Shown: positions 16,570 to 25,001 of the stretch, piece after piece | How positions within the stretch are numbered: the stretch's first letter is position 1 | Layout of the letters: each line of letters starts with the position of its first letter | Assembly: GCF_001558155.1 (NCBI RefSeq) | Contig: NZ_LOAS01000003.1 | Location: 1-64,000 of the forward strand | DNA from: Aliiruegeria sabulilitoris | GTDB taxonomy: Bacteria > Pseudomonadota > Alphaproteobacteria > Rhodobacterales > Rhodobacteraceae | DNA: 64,000 nt | Direction of reading: 5' to 3' | Translations under genes and position numbers: made by a program | Notes under the pieces: generated by a model | Seen by the model: the letters and a program-made list of their open reading frames with translations, nothing else | What the model was told of the DNA's origin: nothing | Databases searched by the model: none

Positions 16570-17397
16570 ATGACAGACTTTACACTGATGCAAATCCTGC
16601 CGATCCTGCTCGGCGTCGTCGTGACCTCCATTATCGCGGGGATTCTCGCCGGCCTGCTCGGGGTCGGAGGCGGGATCGTCCTCGTCCCGATGCTGTTCTG
16701 GATCCTGTCGCTGACGGATTTCCCGCCCGAGCTGGCCATGCACATGTCGGTCGCCACCTCGCTGATGACAATCGTCTTCACCTCGGTCTCCTCGGCGCGG
16801 GCGCATCACCGGCGCGGATCGGTCGACACCGCGCTTCTCAAGCTCTGGGGCCCCGGCATTGTACTGGGTGCGCTGAGCGGCGGGCTGCTGGCGAAATACA
16901 TCGACGCCGACGGGCTGAAGCTCATCTTTGGCGGAATCGCCCTGCTAGTCGCCATCAACATGGCCAATCCCAGGACCATCGTTCTTAGCAAATCCCTGCC
17001 ATCGGGCCGGGTGGGCAACGGCATCATTTCCTACGTGGTGGGAACCTTCAGTTCTCTGATGGGCATCGGCGGCGGAACGCTGTCGGTCCCGATCCTCAGC
17101 GCCTGTTCGGTCGAGATCAAGCGGGCCGTCGGCACGGCAGCCGCCTTCGGGTTCCTGATCGCGGTTCCGGCGGTGATCGGCTTCGTGATCTCCGGCTGGG
17201 GCGTGCCTGGCCGCCCGCCATTCTCGCTCGGTTTCATCAGCTTGCCCGCCGCCCTTCTGATCCTGCCCTTCACGGTCAGCTTCGCGCCGGTGGGCGCGTC
17301 GCTGGCGCACAGGCTCGACGGGAAATGGATCAAGCGCGCCTTTGCGCTGTTTCTCGGCATCACCGCGATCCGGATGCTGTCGGCGGGCCTGACCTGA
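16570..17397 (+). CDS. TSUP (TauE/SafE) family anion transporter
   Basis: 275 residues with 7-8 hydrophobic helices. Family motifs are the glycine-rich GILAGLLGVGGGIVLVPML near the N terminus and its repeat GTFSSLMGIGGGTLSVPILS in the middle. TSUP proteins move sulfite, sulfonates, sulfoacetate or other organic anions across the inner membrane. It starts 4 bases after the amidase and is the last gene of the unit, where it may export a breakdown product. It converges with the GntR gene: the two stop codons are one base apart. Confidence 0.9.
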   Translation: MTDFTLMQILPILLGVVVTSIIAGILAGLLGVGGGIVLVPMLFWILSLTDFPPELAMHMSVATSLMTIVFTSVSSARAHHRRGSVDTALLKLWGPGIVLGALSGGLLAKYIDADGLKLIFGGIALLVAINMANPRTIVLSKSLPSGRVGNGIISYVVGTFSSLMGIGGGTLSVPILSACSVEIKRAVGTAAAFGFLIAVPAVIGFVISGWGVPGRPPFSLGFISLPAALLILPFTVSFAPVGASLAHRLDGKWIKRAFALFLGITAIRMLSAGLT

Positions 17398-17398
17398 G

Positions 17399-18097
17399 CT
17401 AGTCGATCCGGGAAAGCACTTCGCGCGCGGCACTCACAAGGTGCCGCCGCAATGCTTTCTCGGTTCGCTTCGGATCGCGGTCGAGGATCGCGTTGACGAT
17501 CTCGTCATGCTCCTCGTTCGACCGCTCCACACGCCGGGCGCTGCGAAGCTGGGACTTGCGGAACGGCGCCAGTTTGAGACGCAGCGTGTTTGCCAGTTCG
17601 ATCAGGTCGTCATTATGGGTTCCGCGAAAGATCCGCTCGTGGAACTCGATATTCGCGCCTTCGTAATTCTCCGCATCACCCGCCTTTGCCTGTTCCGACA
17701 TGCGCCGGTGAAGGGTTTCGAGTGCAATCCTCTCGCTGGTTTGCATGCGCTCGGCAGCGATGCGTCCACAGAGCGCCTCGATCTCGCCCATCGCCTCGAA
17801 CATCTGTTCGATCCGGTCGCGGGTGATATCGACAACCACAACCCCGCGATAGGGAACGCGCTCGGCGAGCGAGCGGGCCACCAGCACATGCAGCGCTTCC
17901 CGGATCGGTGTCCGGGACACGCCGAAACGCTCGGTCAGGGTCTTCTCGTCGAGCTTCGTTCCTGCCTTCAACTCCCCGGCCACGATTTCGGCCTCGAGCT
18001 GGGAGGCGATCACGGTGGAATGCAATTCGCGTGGCTGGGTTCTTCCGGCAGGGTCGTCGATGCTGGTACTGGAGCTCATGTCTTCAATCGGGTTCAT
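17399..18097 (-). CDS. GntR/FadR-family transcriptional regulator
   Basis: 232 residues from the ATG at 18097; the frame is open to a TTG at 18118, which lies inside the predicted operator, and an ATG at 18079 is also possible. The N-terminal winged helix has ERFGVSRTPIREALHVLVA. The C-terminal all-helical FCD effector domain has EALCGRIAAERM, EFHERIFRGTHND and HDEIVNAILDRD, with the conserved His/Asp metal or ligand residues. It probably represses itself and the TRAP operon at 12484 through TTGTATACAA sites. It lies 62 bases downstream of the ureohydrolase gene on the same strand, so read-through from that operon is also possible. Confidence 0.92.
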   Translation of the reverse strand: MNPIEDMSSSTSIDDPAGRTQPRELHSTVIASQLEAEIVAGELKAGTKLDEKTLTERFGVSRTPIREALHVLVARSLAERVPYRGVVVVDITRDRIEQMFEAMGEIEALCGRIAAERMQTSERIALETLHRRMSEQAKAGDAENYEGANIEFHERIFRGTHNDDLIELANTLRLKLAPFRKSQLRSARRVERSNEEHDEIVNAILDRDPKRTEKALRRHLVSAAREVLSRID

Positions 18098-18109
18098 ATC
18101 CTTTGTTGT

Positions 18110-18118
18110 GGTATACAA
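18110..18118 (-). promoter_or_regulatory. Putative autoregulatory GntR operator
   Basis: TTGTATACC on the minus strand matches 9 of the 10 bases of the palindrome upstream of the TRAP operon except for the last A-to-C change. It lies 12 bases before the preferred GntR start codon, so binding would block its own expression. Confidence 0.5.
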
Positions 18119-18158
18119 TAGCAGCCATAATCCGGATTTGTCAGCCCGAACCGAGCAT

Positions 18159-19112
18159 TCAGCCGACCATCACGCATAGCAATTCAAACAGGATCGTCGC
18201 GCCGAGATAGGCCGTGCCGCCCGAGGCGTCGAAGGGGGGCGAGACCTCGACCAGATCGGCACCGACGATTTTGCATCCCTTCAGCGCGCGGACCACCTGC
18301 AGCGCCTGGAAGGAGTTCGGGCCGCCGATCTCCGGCGTGCCGGTGCCGGGGGCAAAGGCGGGGTCGATGAAGTCGATATCGTAGGAGACATAGGTAGGCT
18401 CGGTGCCGACGATTTCGCGCGCCTCGGCCATCACGTCCGCGACTCCGCGCGCGTGGAATTCCTCGATCGGGATCACCCGGATGCCGACGGACTCGGCAAA
18501 ATCCCGGTCCTCGCGGTCATAGGTGGTGCCCCGAATGCCGATCTGCACCACGCGCTTCGGGTCCAGCAGGCCCTCTTCGACGGCGCGGCGGAAGGGCGTG
18601 CCGTGGGTATACATCGTGCCGCCGAAATAGCTGTGGAAGAGGTCCGTGTGGCTGTCGAAATGCACCATGCCGAGCGGCTCTTTGGCCGCCAGCGCGCGCA
18701 GCACCGGAAGCGAGGTCAGATGGTCTCCGCCAGCGGTGAGCGGGCGGATTCCGGCGGCGAGGACACGATTGTAGAAGGCGGTTATCCGGGTCATCGACTC
18801 CTGGATATCCGCCGGGTTCGGCGGCACGTCGCCGAGATCGGCGCAGTTCATCGCCTCGAAGGGACGGATGCCGGTGGCGCCGTTCTCGGCCCGCATCATC
18901 GTCGACATGTCGCGCAGCTGGCGGGGGCCGTGGCGCGGGCCGGGGCGGTTGGTGGTGCCGCTGTCCCAGGGCACGCCGATCAGACCGACATCGACCTGGC
19001 CGAGGCGTTCGTCCTCCAGCGGGATATGTGGCAGCCGCATGAAGGTGGGCACGCCCGCGTAACGGGGCAGGTCGAAGCCGGACACCGGCTGGAAGAAGGG
19101 ATCGCTCATCAT
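18159..19112 (-). CDS. Ureohydrolase (agmatinase/guanidinobutyrase-like)
   Basis: 317 residues, typical of the arginase/agmatinase family. The manganese-binding motifs are present: GGDHLTSLP, VHFDSHTDLFH (DSH in place of the commoner DAH) and YDIDFIDPAFAPGTGTPE. The enzyme hydrolyses a guanidino group to urea plus an amine. Agmatinase, guanidinobutyrase and guanidinopropionase cannot be separated by eye. It is the last catabolic gene of the minus-strand unit that starts with an ABC importer at 24087, 9 bases after the SDR gene. Its product set implies that the imported compound or an intermediate carries a guanidino group. Confidence 0.88.
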   Translation of the reverse strand: MMSDPFFQPVSGFDLPRYAGVPTFMRLPHIPLEDERLGQVDVGLIGVPWDSGTTNRPGPRHGPRQLRDMSTMMRAENGATGIRPFEAMNCADLGDVPPNPADIQESMTRITAFYNRVLAAGIRPLTAGGDHLTSLPVLRALAAKEPLGMVHFDSHTDLFHSYFGGTMYTHGTPFRRAVEEGLLDPKRVVQIGIRGTTYDREDRDFAESVGIRVIPIEEFHARGVADVMAEAREIVGTEPTYVSYDIDFIDPAFAPGTGTPEIGGPNSFQALQVVRALKGCKIVGADLVEVSPPFDASGGTAYLGATILFELLCVMVG

Positions 19113-19121
19113 CGTCTCCTG

Positions 19122-19826
19122 TCAGGTCATCACGCTGCCGCCATTCACCCCGTAGCATTGCCCGGTGATGAAGCCCGCCTGCGGTCCGGCGAGGAAGGTG
19201 GCGAGCGCGGCGACCTCCTCGGGGCGGCCGAAGCGGGCCAGCGGCGTATCAAGGTCCTTGGCCAGCGCCTCGGGGCTCATCGCTCCGGGGCTGGTCATGT
19301 CGGTATCGATCGGGCCGGGGGCGATGGCGTTCACGAGTATTCGTGGTGCCAGCTCTCGCGCCATGGAGCGGGTCAACGCGATGATCCCGCCCTTGGAGGC
19401 GCTGTAGGCCGCCATGTTCTCGCGCCCCAGCAACCCGAGATCGGAGGCGATGTTGAGGATGCGCCCGCTCTCCATCCGTCGCGCCGACTCGCGCGCGACA
19501 AGGAAGCTGCCACGCAGGTTGACCGCGATCACCCGGTCGAAGTCGGCCAACGTGGTCTCGGTGAGCGGGGCTTCGTGCAGGATGCCAGCGTTGTTGACGA
19601 CAATTTCGGGCGTGCCGAGTTCCTCCGTCACTCGGTCGAACAGGCTGATAACTTCGACCTCGCTCGAAACATCTGCGGAGTATGCGACCGGAAAGGTCAC
19701 GGAAGCAGGATCGTCCGAATGGCAGATTGCCACGCGGGACCCTGCGGCGGTGAGCGCCTCGGCGATGGCCCGGCCTATGCCGCGCGAGCCGCCGGTAACC
19801 AGCGCGACCTTGCCTCGCAGCGTCAC
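19122..19826 (-). CDS. Short-chain dehydrogenase/reductase (SDR)
   Basis: 234 residues with a GTG start at 19826 that overlaps the stop of the upstream SDR gene as GTGA. Classical SDR features: cofactor loop TGGSRGIGRA, NNAG at the end of strand 4, catalytic Ser in NIASDLG and YSASK with the Tyr/Lys pair, and the C-terminal FLAGPQAGFITGQCYGVNGG. NAD(P)-dependent oxidation of an alcohol or similar carbonyl chemistry is expected; substrate unknown. It is the second of two adjacent, divergent SDR genes, so two oxidation steps or a hetero-oligomer are possible. Confidence 0.9.
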   Translation of the reverse strand: MTLRGKVALVTGGSRGIGRAIAEALTAAGSRVAICHSDDPASVTFPVAYSADVSSEVEVISLFDRVTEELGTPEIVVNNAGILHEAPLTETTLADFDRVIAVNLRGSFLVARESARRMESGRILNIASDLGLLGRENMAAYSASKGGIIALTRSMARELAPRILVNAIAPGPIDTDMTSPGAMSPEALAKDLDTPLARFGRPEEVAALATFLAGPQAGFITGQCYGVNGGSVMT

Positions 19827-20593
19827 GACATCACCTCGCCACGGTCGATATTGATCGCCTGTCCGGTGATATTGGCGGCGGCGTCGCTTCCCAGGAACAG
19901 GTAGAGCCCGGCCACATCGGCCGGGTCCATCACGCCTTCGAGCGCCTGCGCGTCGGAGACCTCGGTCAGGAGATCCTGTTCGCTGCGCCTCTGTGCTTCG
20001 GCCATCCGCGCAAGCGAGCCCATCGCCTGTTTCGTGCGCACCCAACCCGGGCAGATCGCGTTGACGCGAATACCGCGCGGCCCGAGTTCCTGCGCCCATG
20101 TCCGCGCCAGTCCGATGATCGCGTGCTTGGAAGCGACATAGGCCGAGAAATCCGGCACCGCCGTGCGGCCCCAGATCGACGCGGTCAGCAGGATGCGCGC
20201 GCCGGGCTGCATCGCGGGCAGCAGCGCGCGGGTGACATTGCGGGTGCCGCGAATGTTAACGTCGATGATCCGGTCGAAGATCTCGTCGGTTTCCGGATCC
20301 GGGCCGGCCAGCGGGGTGGGGCGCTCCAGCCCGGCATTGTTGACCAGCACGTCGACAGAGCCGAGGCCGCCAAGCGCAGATCGCACGGCCTCGCCATCGG
20401 CGATGTCGCATTGAAGCGCGGTAACATCGCCGCCGATCTCCTCAGCCACCGCCTGAATGGCCGGGTTCATGTCCACAATCACAAGGCTGGCCCCGGCCGC
20501 CGCGAAGCCCTCGGCGACGGCGCGGCCAATCCCCCCGGCCGCCCCCGTTACCAGAACGCGGTGGCCGGAATAGTCAAAGAGCGCGCGCATCAT
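19823..20593 (-). CDS. Short-chain dehydrogenase/reductase (SDR)
   Basis: 256 residues. Cofactor loop TGAAGGIGRAV, NNAG, catalytic Tyr/Lys in YVASKHA and the C-terminal FLGSDAAANITGQAINIDRG are all present, so it should be an active NAD(P)-dependent enzyme. A DMNP pattern after strand 2 (VIVDMNPAI) favours NAD(H). The ATG overlaps the creatininase-like gene's stop as ATGA, and its own end overlaps the next SDR, so the unit is tightly coupled. The two SDRs are clearly different in sequence, not a recent duplication. Confidence 0.9.
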   Translation of the reverse strand: MMRALFDYSGHRVLVTGAAGGIGRAVAEGFAAAGASLVIVDMNPAIQAVAEEIGGDVTALQCDIADGEAVRSALGGLGSVDVLVNNAGLERPTPLAGPDPETDEIFDRIIDVNIRGTRNVTRALLPAMQPGARILLTASIWGRTAVPDFSAYVASKHAIIGLARTWAQELGPRGIRVNAICPGWVRTKQAMGSLARMAEAQRRSEQDLLTEVSDAQALEGVMDPADVAGLYLFLGSDAAANITGQAINIDRGEVMS

Positions 20594-21374
20594 CCCAGCT
20601 CGTAGAATTCGCGCCGAATGGCGGCGGTGATGTCGCGCCGGTATTGCGCGGCGATGAGCGCGCCCTTCTCGGGGGTCGCGCCCTTGGCCGAGATCAGCGA
20701 GCCTTCAGGGGCCACCCATTCCCGGCGCGGCGGCCAGACATCGTAGCAGGGCGCCTCGGCGGCGTCGTTGTCGGGCACGAGATCGAACCGCACCAGTTCA
20801 GGATGGAAATTCATCATCAGCGAGGTCTCCAGCACCGCGGCATGTTCCAGCTCGATGCCAGGATAGCCGTCGGGGAAGACCTGCGCGAGCGTCTCTTCGG
20901 TCAGGAACTCCCAGTGCTGCAGGCACATGATCCGCACGCCCTTGTCGCCGACCTCGCGCATGGCCAGGTCGATGCCTTCGTTTAGGAACCACAGGTTCTC
21001 GTAGTTCCCGTCCAGCACGCAGATCCGTCGCGCGCCGTGGCGCACCAGCTCTCGGATCACGTCGCGGATAACGCAGCTCAGGGTGTTGCCGTCGAGCCCG
21101 GTGCTGCCGGGAAAGAACGGCCCGCCGGCGGAGCGGGTCATGGACTTGTAGCCATAGGTCACGGGGGCGGCGACAACGCCGCCAACCGCCTCGGCGATCT
21201 CGCGCGAAATGGCGTAGGGCAGCAGGTAGTCCAGGCCCATCGGCAGGTGCGGCCCGTGCTGCTCCAGCGTGCCGGTAGGCAGGAACACGACCGGGTTGGT
21301 CTTCAGCGCCTCGGCATATTCCGGCCAGGTCATCTCCGGCATCATCACGGTTCTCATTGGCATGTCCTTTTTCG

Positions 21375-21378
<4 letters not shown>
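20590..21378 (-). CDS. Creatininase-family amidohydrolase
   Basis: 262 residues, the usual family length. Metal-site motifs are visible: PTGTLEQHGPHLPMGLD (Glu and His ligands, Asp), VLDGNYEN and the downstream ELEHAAVLETSLMM with the catalytic Glu. Family members open cyclic amides such as creatinine or related lactams; some are peptide proteases or inosose-type hydrolases. The start overlaps the ABC ATPase stop as ATGA; ATGs at codons 6 and 8 are alternatives. In an operon with a ureohydrolase, a ring-opening amidase acting before guanidine hydrolysis is an attractive but unproven order. Confidence 0.88.
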
Positions 21379-22162
<784 letters not shown>

Positions 22163-22163
<1 letters not shown>

Positions 22164-22972
22164 CAGCGTGTCTCCTTGCGATAGGGGAAGAGCCATCGGT
22201 GTAGCCGCCCGAAGGCCAGGTCGAAGAACAGCCCGAGCGCCCCGATCACGATAATGCCCGAGAGGATCTCGTCGGTTTTCAGGAAGCGCCGCGCCCGCAT
22301 CATCATCGCGCCGATACCGGTGGTGGAGGCGACGATTTCGGCGATCACCAGGTAGGTCCAGGCCATCGCCATCATCTGGCGCATGGCGGTGAAGATGTCC
22401 GGCAGCGCGGCGGGAAAGACCACCTGCAACACCGTCACTTGACGGCTGGCGCCGAGTGTCAGCGCGGTTTCGATCAGCTCCTTTCGCACGTTCTTGGTGT
22501 GGTCCATGACCAGCGTGATCAGGAAGAACACCACCCCGATGAACAGCAGCGCCAGTTTCGGCGCCTCGCCGGTGCCGAACCACATCAGCAGGATCGGGAT
22601 GAAGGAGGGTGCCGGCAGGTAACGCCATGCGCCGACGAAGGGGTTGAAGATCGCCTCGACCGAGGGAAAGGTTCCCATCATCACGCCGAGGGGGATGGCC
22701 ACCGCGCAGGCCATCGCAAAGGAGACCAGCACGCGGGTGATCGAGATCAGCACATCGCTGGTGAAGCCGCGGGAGGCAAACAGATCCCAGGTGGTGGCAA
22801 AGACCTGATCGGGCGGCGGGACCAGCAGGGCATTCACCCAACCGGAATGTGCGGCGACGCTCCAGATGCCGAAAAACACGGCCCAGATACCGATTGCCGA
22901 CAGGATCGCCTGCGGGCGCGACACGGGTTTGCGGATTTCAAGGAAATGGCGCGCTTGATGCGGAGTTGGCAT
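22163..22972 (-). CDS. ABC transporter permease, nitrate/taurine type
   Basis: 269 residues from the ATG at 22972. Six hydrophobic helices; the coupling-helix EAA loop reads ETALTLGASRQVTVLQVVFPAALPDI. Helix 1 is AIGIWAVFFGIWSVAA. The protein belongs to the SsuC/TauC/NrtB family of importers for small anions, sulfonates or pyrimidine-like compounds. The gene lies 53 bases after the binding-protein gene and is coupled to the ATPase gene. Confidence 0.93.
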
Positions 22973-23025
22973 GGGGGCTCGTCCGTGAAATGGCGGCGCG
23001 CCCGCAGAGGGGCGCGCCGGTTGGC

Positions 23026-24087
23026 TCAGTTGGCCGTGAAGGACTGGCGGTAGCCAGCCTCGACCAGATCGCCCATCAGCGAGCAATCGATCCCGGCGGC
23101 GGCGTCGATCTTGTTCTCCATCAGCCCCAGCTTGATCCACCAGTCATTGGTCAGCGCGATGGCATTCACCATGCCGCCATTGGGCAGGCCAAAGGGCGGA
23201 TCGCCCTCCAGAACACCGCAGGCGCGGGCGGATTCGTCGAAGTCGTACATGTAGATGCCGCCCTCGAAGCTCTTGCCATTGGTGCCGATCACGTAGCCGA
23301 TATCCTCGGCCGGCCATTGCAGGAAATCGGCCAGAAGCTGGTTGGTCTCCTCGACATTTTCATGCCAGTAGCCGAGACCCTCCCAGCGAGCCTTGAGTAC
23401 GGCCAGCGCCACGCCGCGCTTTTCCTCGATGAAATTGGTGTTCATGTAGAGGCCGTCCATGAAGATACCGGTCTTGAGCACGTCCGGATCGGCGGTGTTG
23501 ACCACGCTCTTCGAACCGGGCGTCGCTTCAAGAACCTTGGAGATCCAGGGCTCGTACATGTAGGCCGCCGAAAGATCGCCCGACAGCATCGGACCCACGG
23601 CCTCGTCGGCATTCAGGTTGACCCATTCGACCTCATCCGGCGCGATCCCTTGCGAGTCCAGCCAGATGCCCATGAGCAGGTGCCCGATATAGGCCTGCGG
23701 GGCCGAGACTTTCTTGCCCTTGAGATCCGCGATCTCCACGCCGCCCTTCATGATGACGTGATCGACACCGTAGGACGGGTTCAGGAAGGCGACGTTCACC
23801 ACGTCCGTGCCGCGATCCACGATCAGCGGCGTGTAATCGGCGGTGCAGCCATAGACGTCGAGTTGGCCTGCCGCGAGCGCGGAGTGCCCACCCAGCGGGT
23901 CCTCGAAGATGGTGATGTTGAGATCATGCCCGTCGGTCAGCCCCTTTTGCCGGGCGATTTCGAGCATGGCGTATCCCGGCCAGGAGACGCAGACACCGAC
24001 ATTGACCGAGTCCGCTTGAGCGGCAGGCGCGGCGAGCGCTGCGGCGGAAAGTGTCGAAAAGAGAAGAGTACGCGCAAGATTATTCAT
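23026..24087 (-). CDS. ABC transporter substrate-binding protein, NMT1/SsuA-like
   Basis: 353 residues from the ATG at 24087 (MNNLARTLLFSTLSAAAL), giving a Sec signal cleaved near AAQADS. The periplasmic domain has the SsuA/NMT1 pattern: GVCVSWPGYAMLEIARQKGL, then FEDPLGGHSALAAGQLDVYG, and LKGKKVSAPQAYIGH followed by LMGIWLDSQGI. A Cys-rich ending (IDCSLMGD) is unusual. It is the first gene of the minus-strand unit and so would set the substrate range; the family binds aliphatic sulfonates, bicarbonate, nitrate or pyrimidine precursors, so the ligand is open. Expression is probably controlled by the divergent TetR gene. Confidence 0.92.
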   Translation of the reverse strand: MNNLARTLLFSTLSAAALAAPAAQADSVNVGVCVSWPGYAMLEIARQKGLTDGHDLNITIFEDPLGGHSALAAGQLDVYGCTADYTPLIVDRGTDVVNVAFLNPSYGVDHVIMKGGVEIADLKGKKVSAPQAYIGHLLMGIWLDSQGIAPDEVEWVNLNADEAVGPMLSGDLSAAYMYEPWISKVLEATPGSKSVVNTADPDVLKTGIFMDGLYMNTNFIEEKRGVALAVLKARWEGLGYWHENVEETNQLLADFLQWPAEDIGYVIGTNGKSFEGGIYMYDFDESARACGVLEGDPPFGLPNGGMVNAIALTNDWWIKLGLMENKIDAAAGIDCSLMGDLVEAGYRQSFTAN

Positions 24088-24139
24088 GGAGTTCCCCCTG
24101 TTGAACATTCGTTGATAAAACTTAGGCACGACAAAAAAA

Positions 24140-24168
24140 TTAGTTCAATAAAAATTTCATTCGACTAA
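24140..24168. promoter_or_regulatory. Imperfect inverted repeat, putative TetR operator
   Basis: TTAGTTCAAT (24140-24149) and ATTCGACTAA (24159-24168) form an inverted repeat with 8 of 10 positions matching and a 9-base AT-rich spacer. It lies in the 137-base gap between the divergent ABC operon and TetR gene, where both promoters must be. Size and placement fit a TetR-family operator controlling both directions. Confidence 0.5.
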
Positions 24169-24224
24169 GGTGTGGGTGACGCCACCGAGCAGTGTGCACA
24201 ATTTTTAATCAAGGAGTCCTGTCA

Positions 24225-24854
24225 GTGGCCGGTTTGAGAGAACGCCAGAAGCAAGACCGCCAGAAACGTATCGTGGAAGAGGCCCGCGCGCTGTTCCTGG
24301 AGCAGGGGTACGAGGCCACGACCATCGAGGGGATCGCGGCTGCGGTCGGTCTGTCCGGTGTGACGGTTCACAACTATTATGGGACCAAGGCTGGCGTGCT
24401 GCTGGCAATCGTCGCCGAGAGCGACCGGAAACTGCTGGAAAGAATGGGCGCAGCGCTGTCCGGGGACATCGACGACCTGCCGGAACTCCTGCTGAATTTC
24501 GCCGCGATCGTGCGCAATCACGCCGTCACGAACCTGAATAAGCAGATCTGGCGGCAGGTCGTGGCGGCAACCATCGTCGATTCGGAATCGCGTTTCGCGA
24601 AGACTTATCACGAGTTGGATCACAAGCTTTCCCTGGTGCTTGTCCGCGAGGTCGAGCGGTTGCAGCAGGACGGGCGCGTCTCGGCCGATGTCTCACCCTT
24701 CGCCCTCGGCAAGGGGCTCTTCCATCTGCAAAACACTCGCTTCATCCAGTTCGTGTCATCGGACGAGATGACCGACGAGGAAGCCGCCGAAAAACTGCGC
24801 AGCGACGTCTCGGCGCTGCTTCACGCGCTTCCGGCCCACGAGGCGGCTGAATAG
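24225..24854 (+). CDS. TetR/AcrR-family transcriptional regulator
   Basis: 209 residues from a GTG at 24225, chosen because AGGAG lies 8 bases upstream; an earlier in-frame GTG at 24192 has none. The N-terminal helix-turn-helix is typical: RIVEEARALFLEQGYEATT, IEGIAAAVGLSGVTVHNYY. The C-terminal ligand-binding domain is variable and gives no ligand clue (QIWRQVVAATIVDSESRF). It is divergent from the ABC/creatininase/SDR/ureohydrolase unit and is most likely its local regulator. Confidence 0.93.
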   Translation: MAGLRERQKQDRQKRIVEEARALFLEQGYEATTIEGIAAAVGLSGVTVHNYYGTKAGVLLAIVAESDRKLLERMGAALSGDIDDLPELLLNFAAIVRNHAVTNLNKQIWRQVVAATIVDSESRFAKTYHELDHKLSLVLVREVERLQQDGRVSADVSPFALGKGLFHLQNTRFIQFVSSDEMTDEEAAEKLRSDVSALLHALPAHEAAE

Positions 24855-24876
24855 GGTTTTGACGGATTTGGAAGTT

Positions 24877-24950
24877 TGGAGCGGGTGAAGGGAATCGAAC
24901 CCTCGTCTTAAGCTTGGGAAGCTCCTGCTCTACCATTGAGCTACACCCGC
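24877..24950 (-). tRNA. tRNA-Gly (anticodon CCC)
   Basis: Reading the minus strand gives a 74-base cloverleaf: acceptor GCGGGTG pairs with CACCCGC, D arm GCTCAATGGTAGAGC, anticodon loop TTCCCAA (anticodon CCC), T arm AGGGTTCGATTCCCT, and an encoded TCCA end at 24877-24880. The lower anticodon stem has one weak pair. It matches the glycine isoacceptor that reads GGG. Its 3' end faces the catabolic region. Confidence 0.95.
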
Positions 24951-25001
24951 ACCGGAATTTTGGCATACGAAGACGCGCTGTCCGCGTCAAGCGGATAAGG
25001 C

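Noticed and set aside
24877-24950. tRNA-Gly(CCC) as the attachment site of an island ending at the integrase
   Set aside because: Its 3' end faces the catabolic region, as expected for an island, but no copy of the tRNA 3' end was found near the integrase or elsewhere in 1-24 kb, and the 20 kb between them includes ordinary genes such as cspA.
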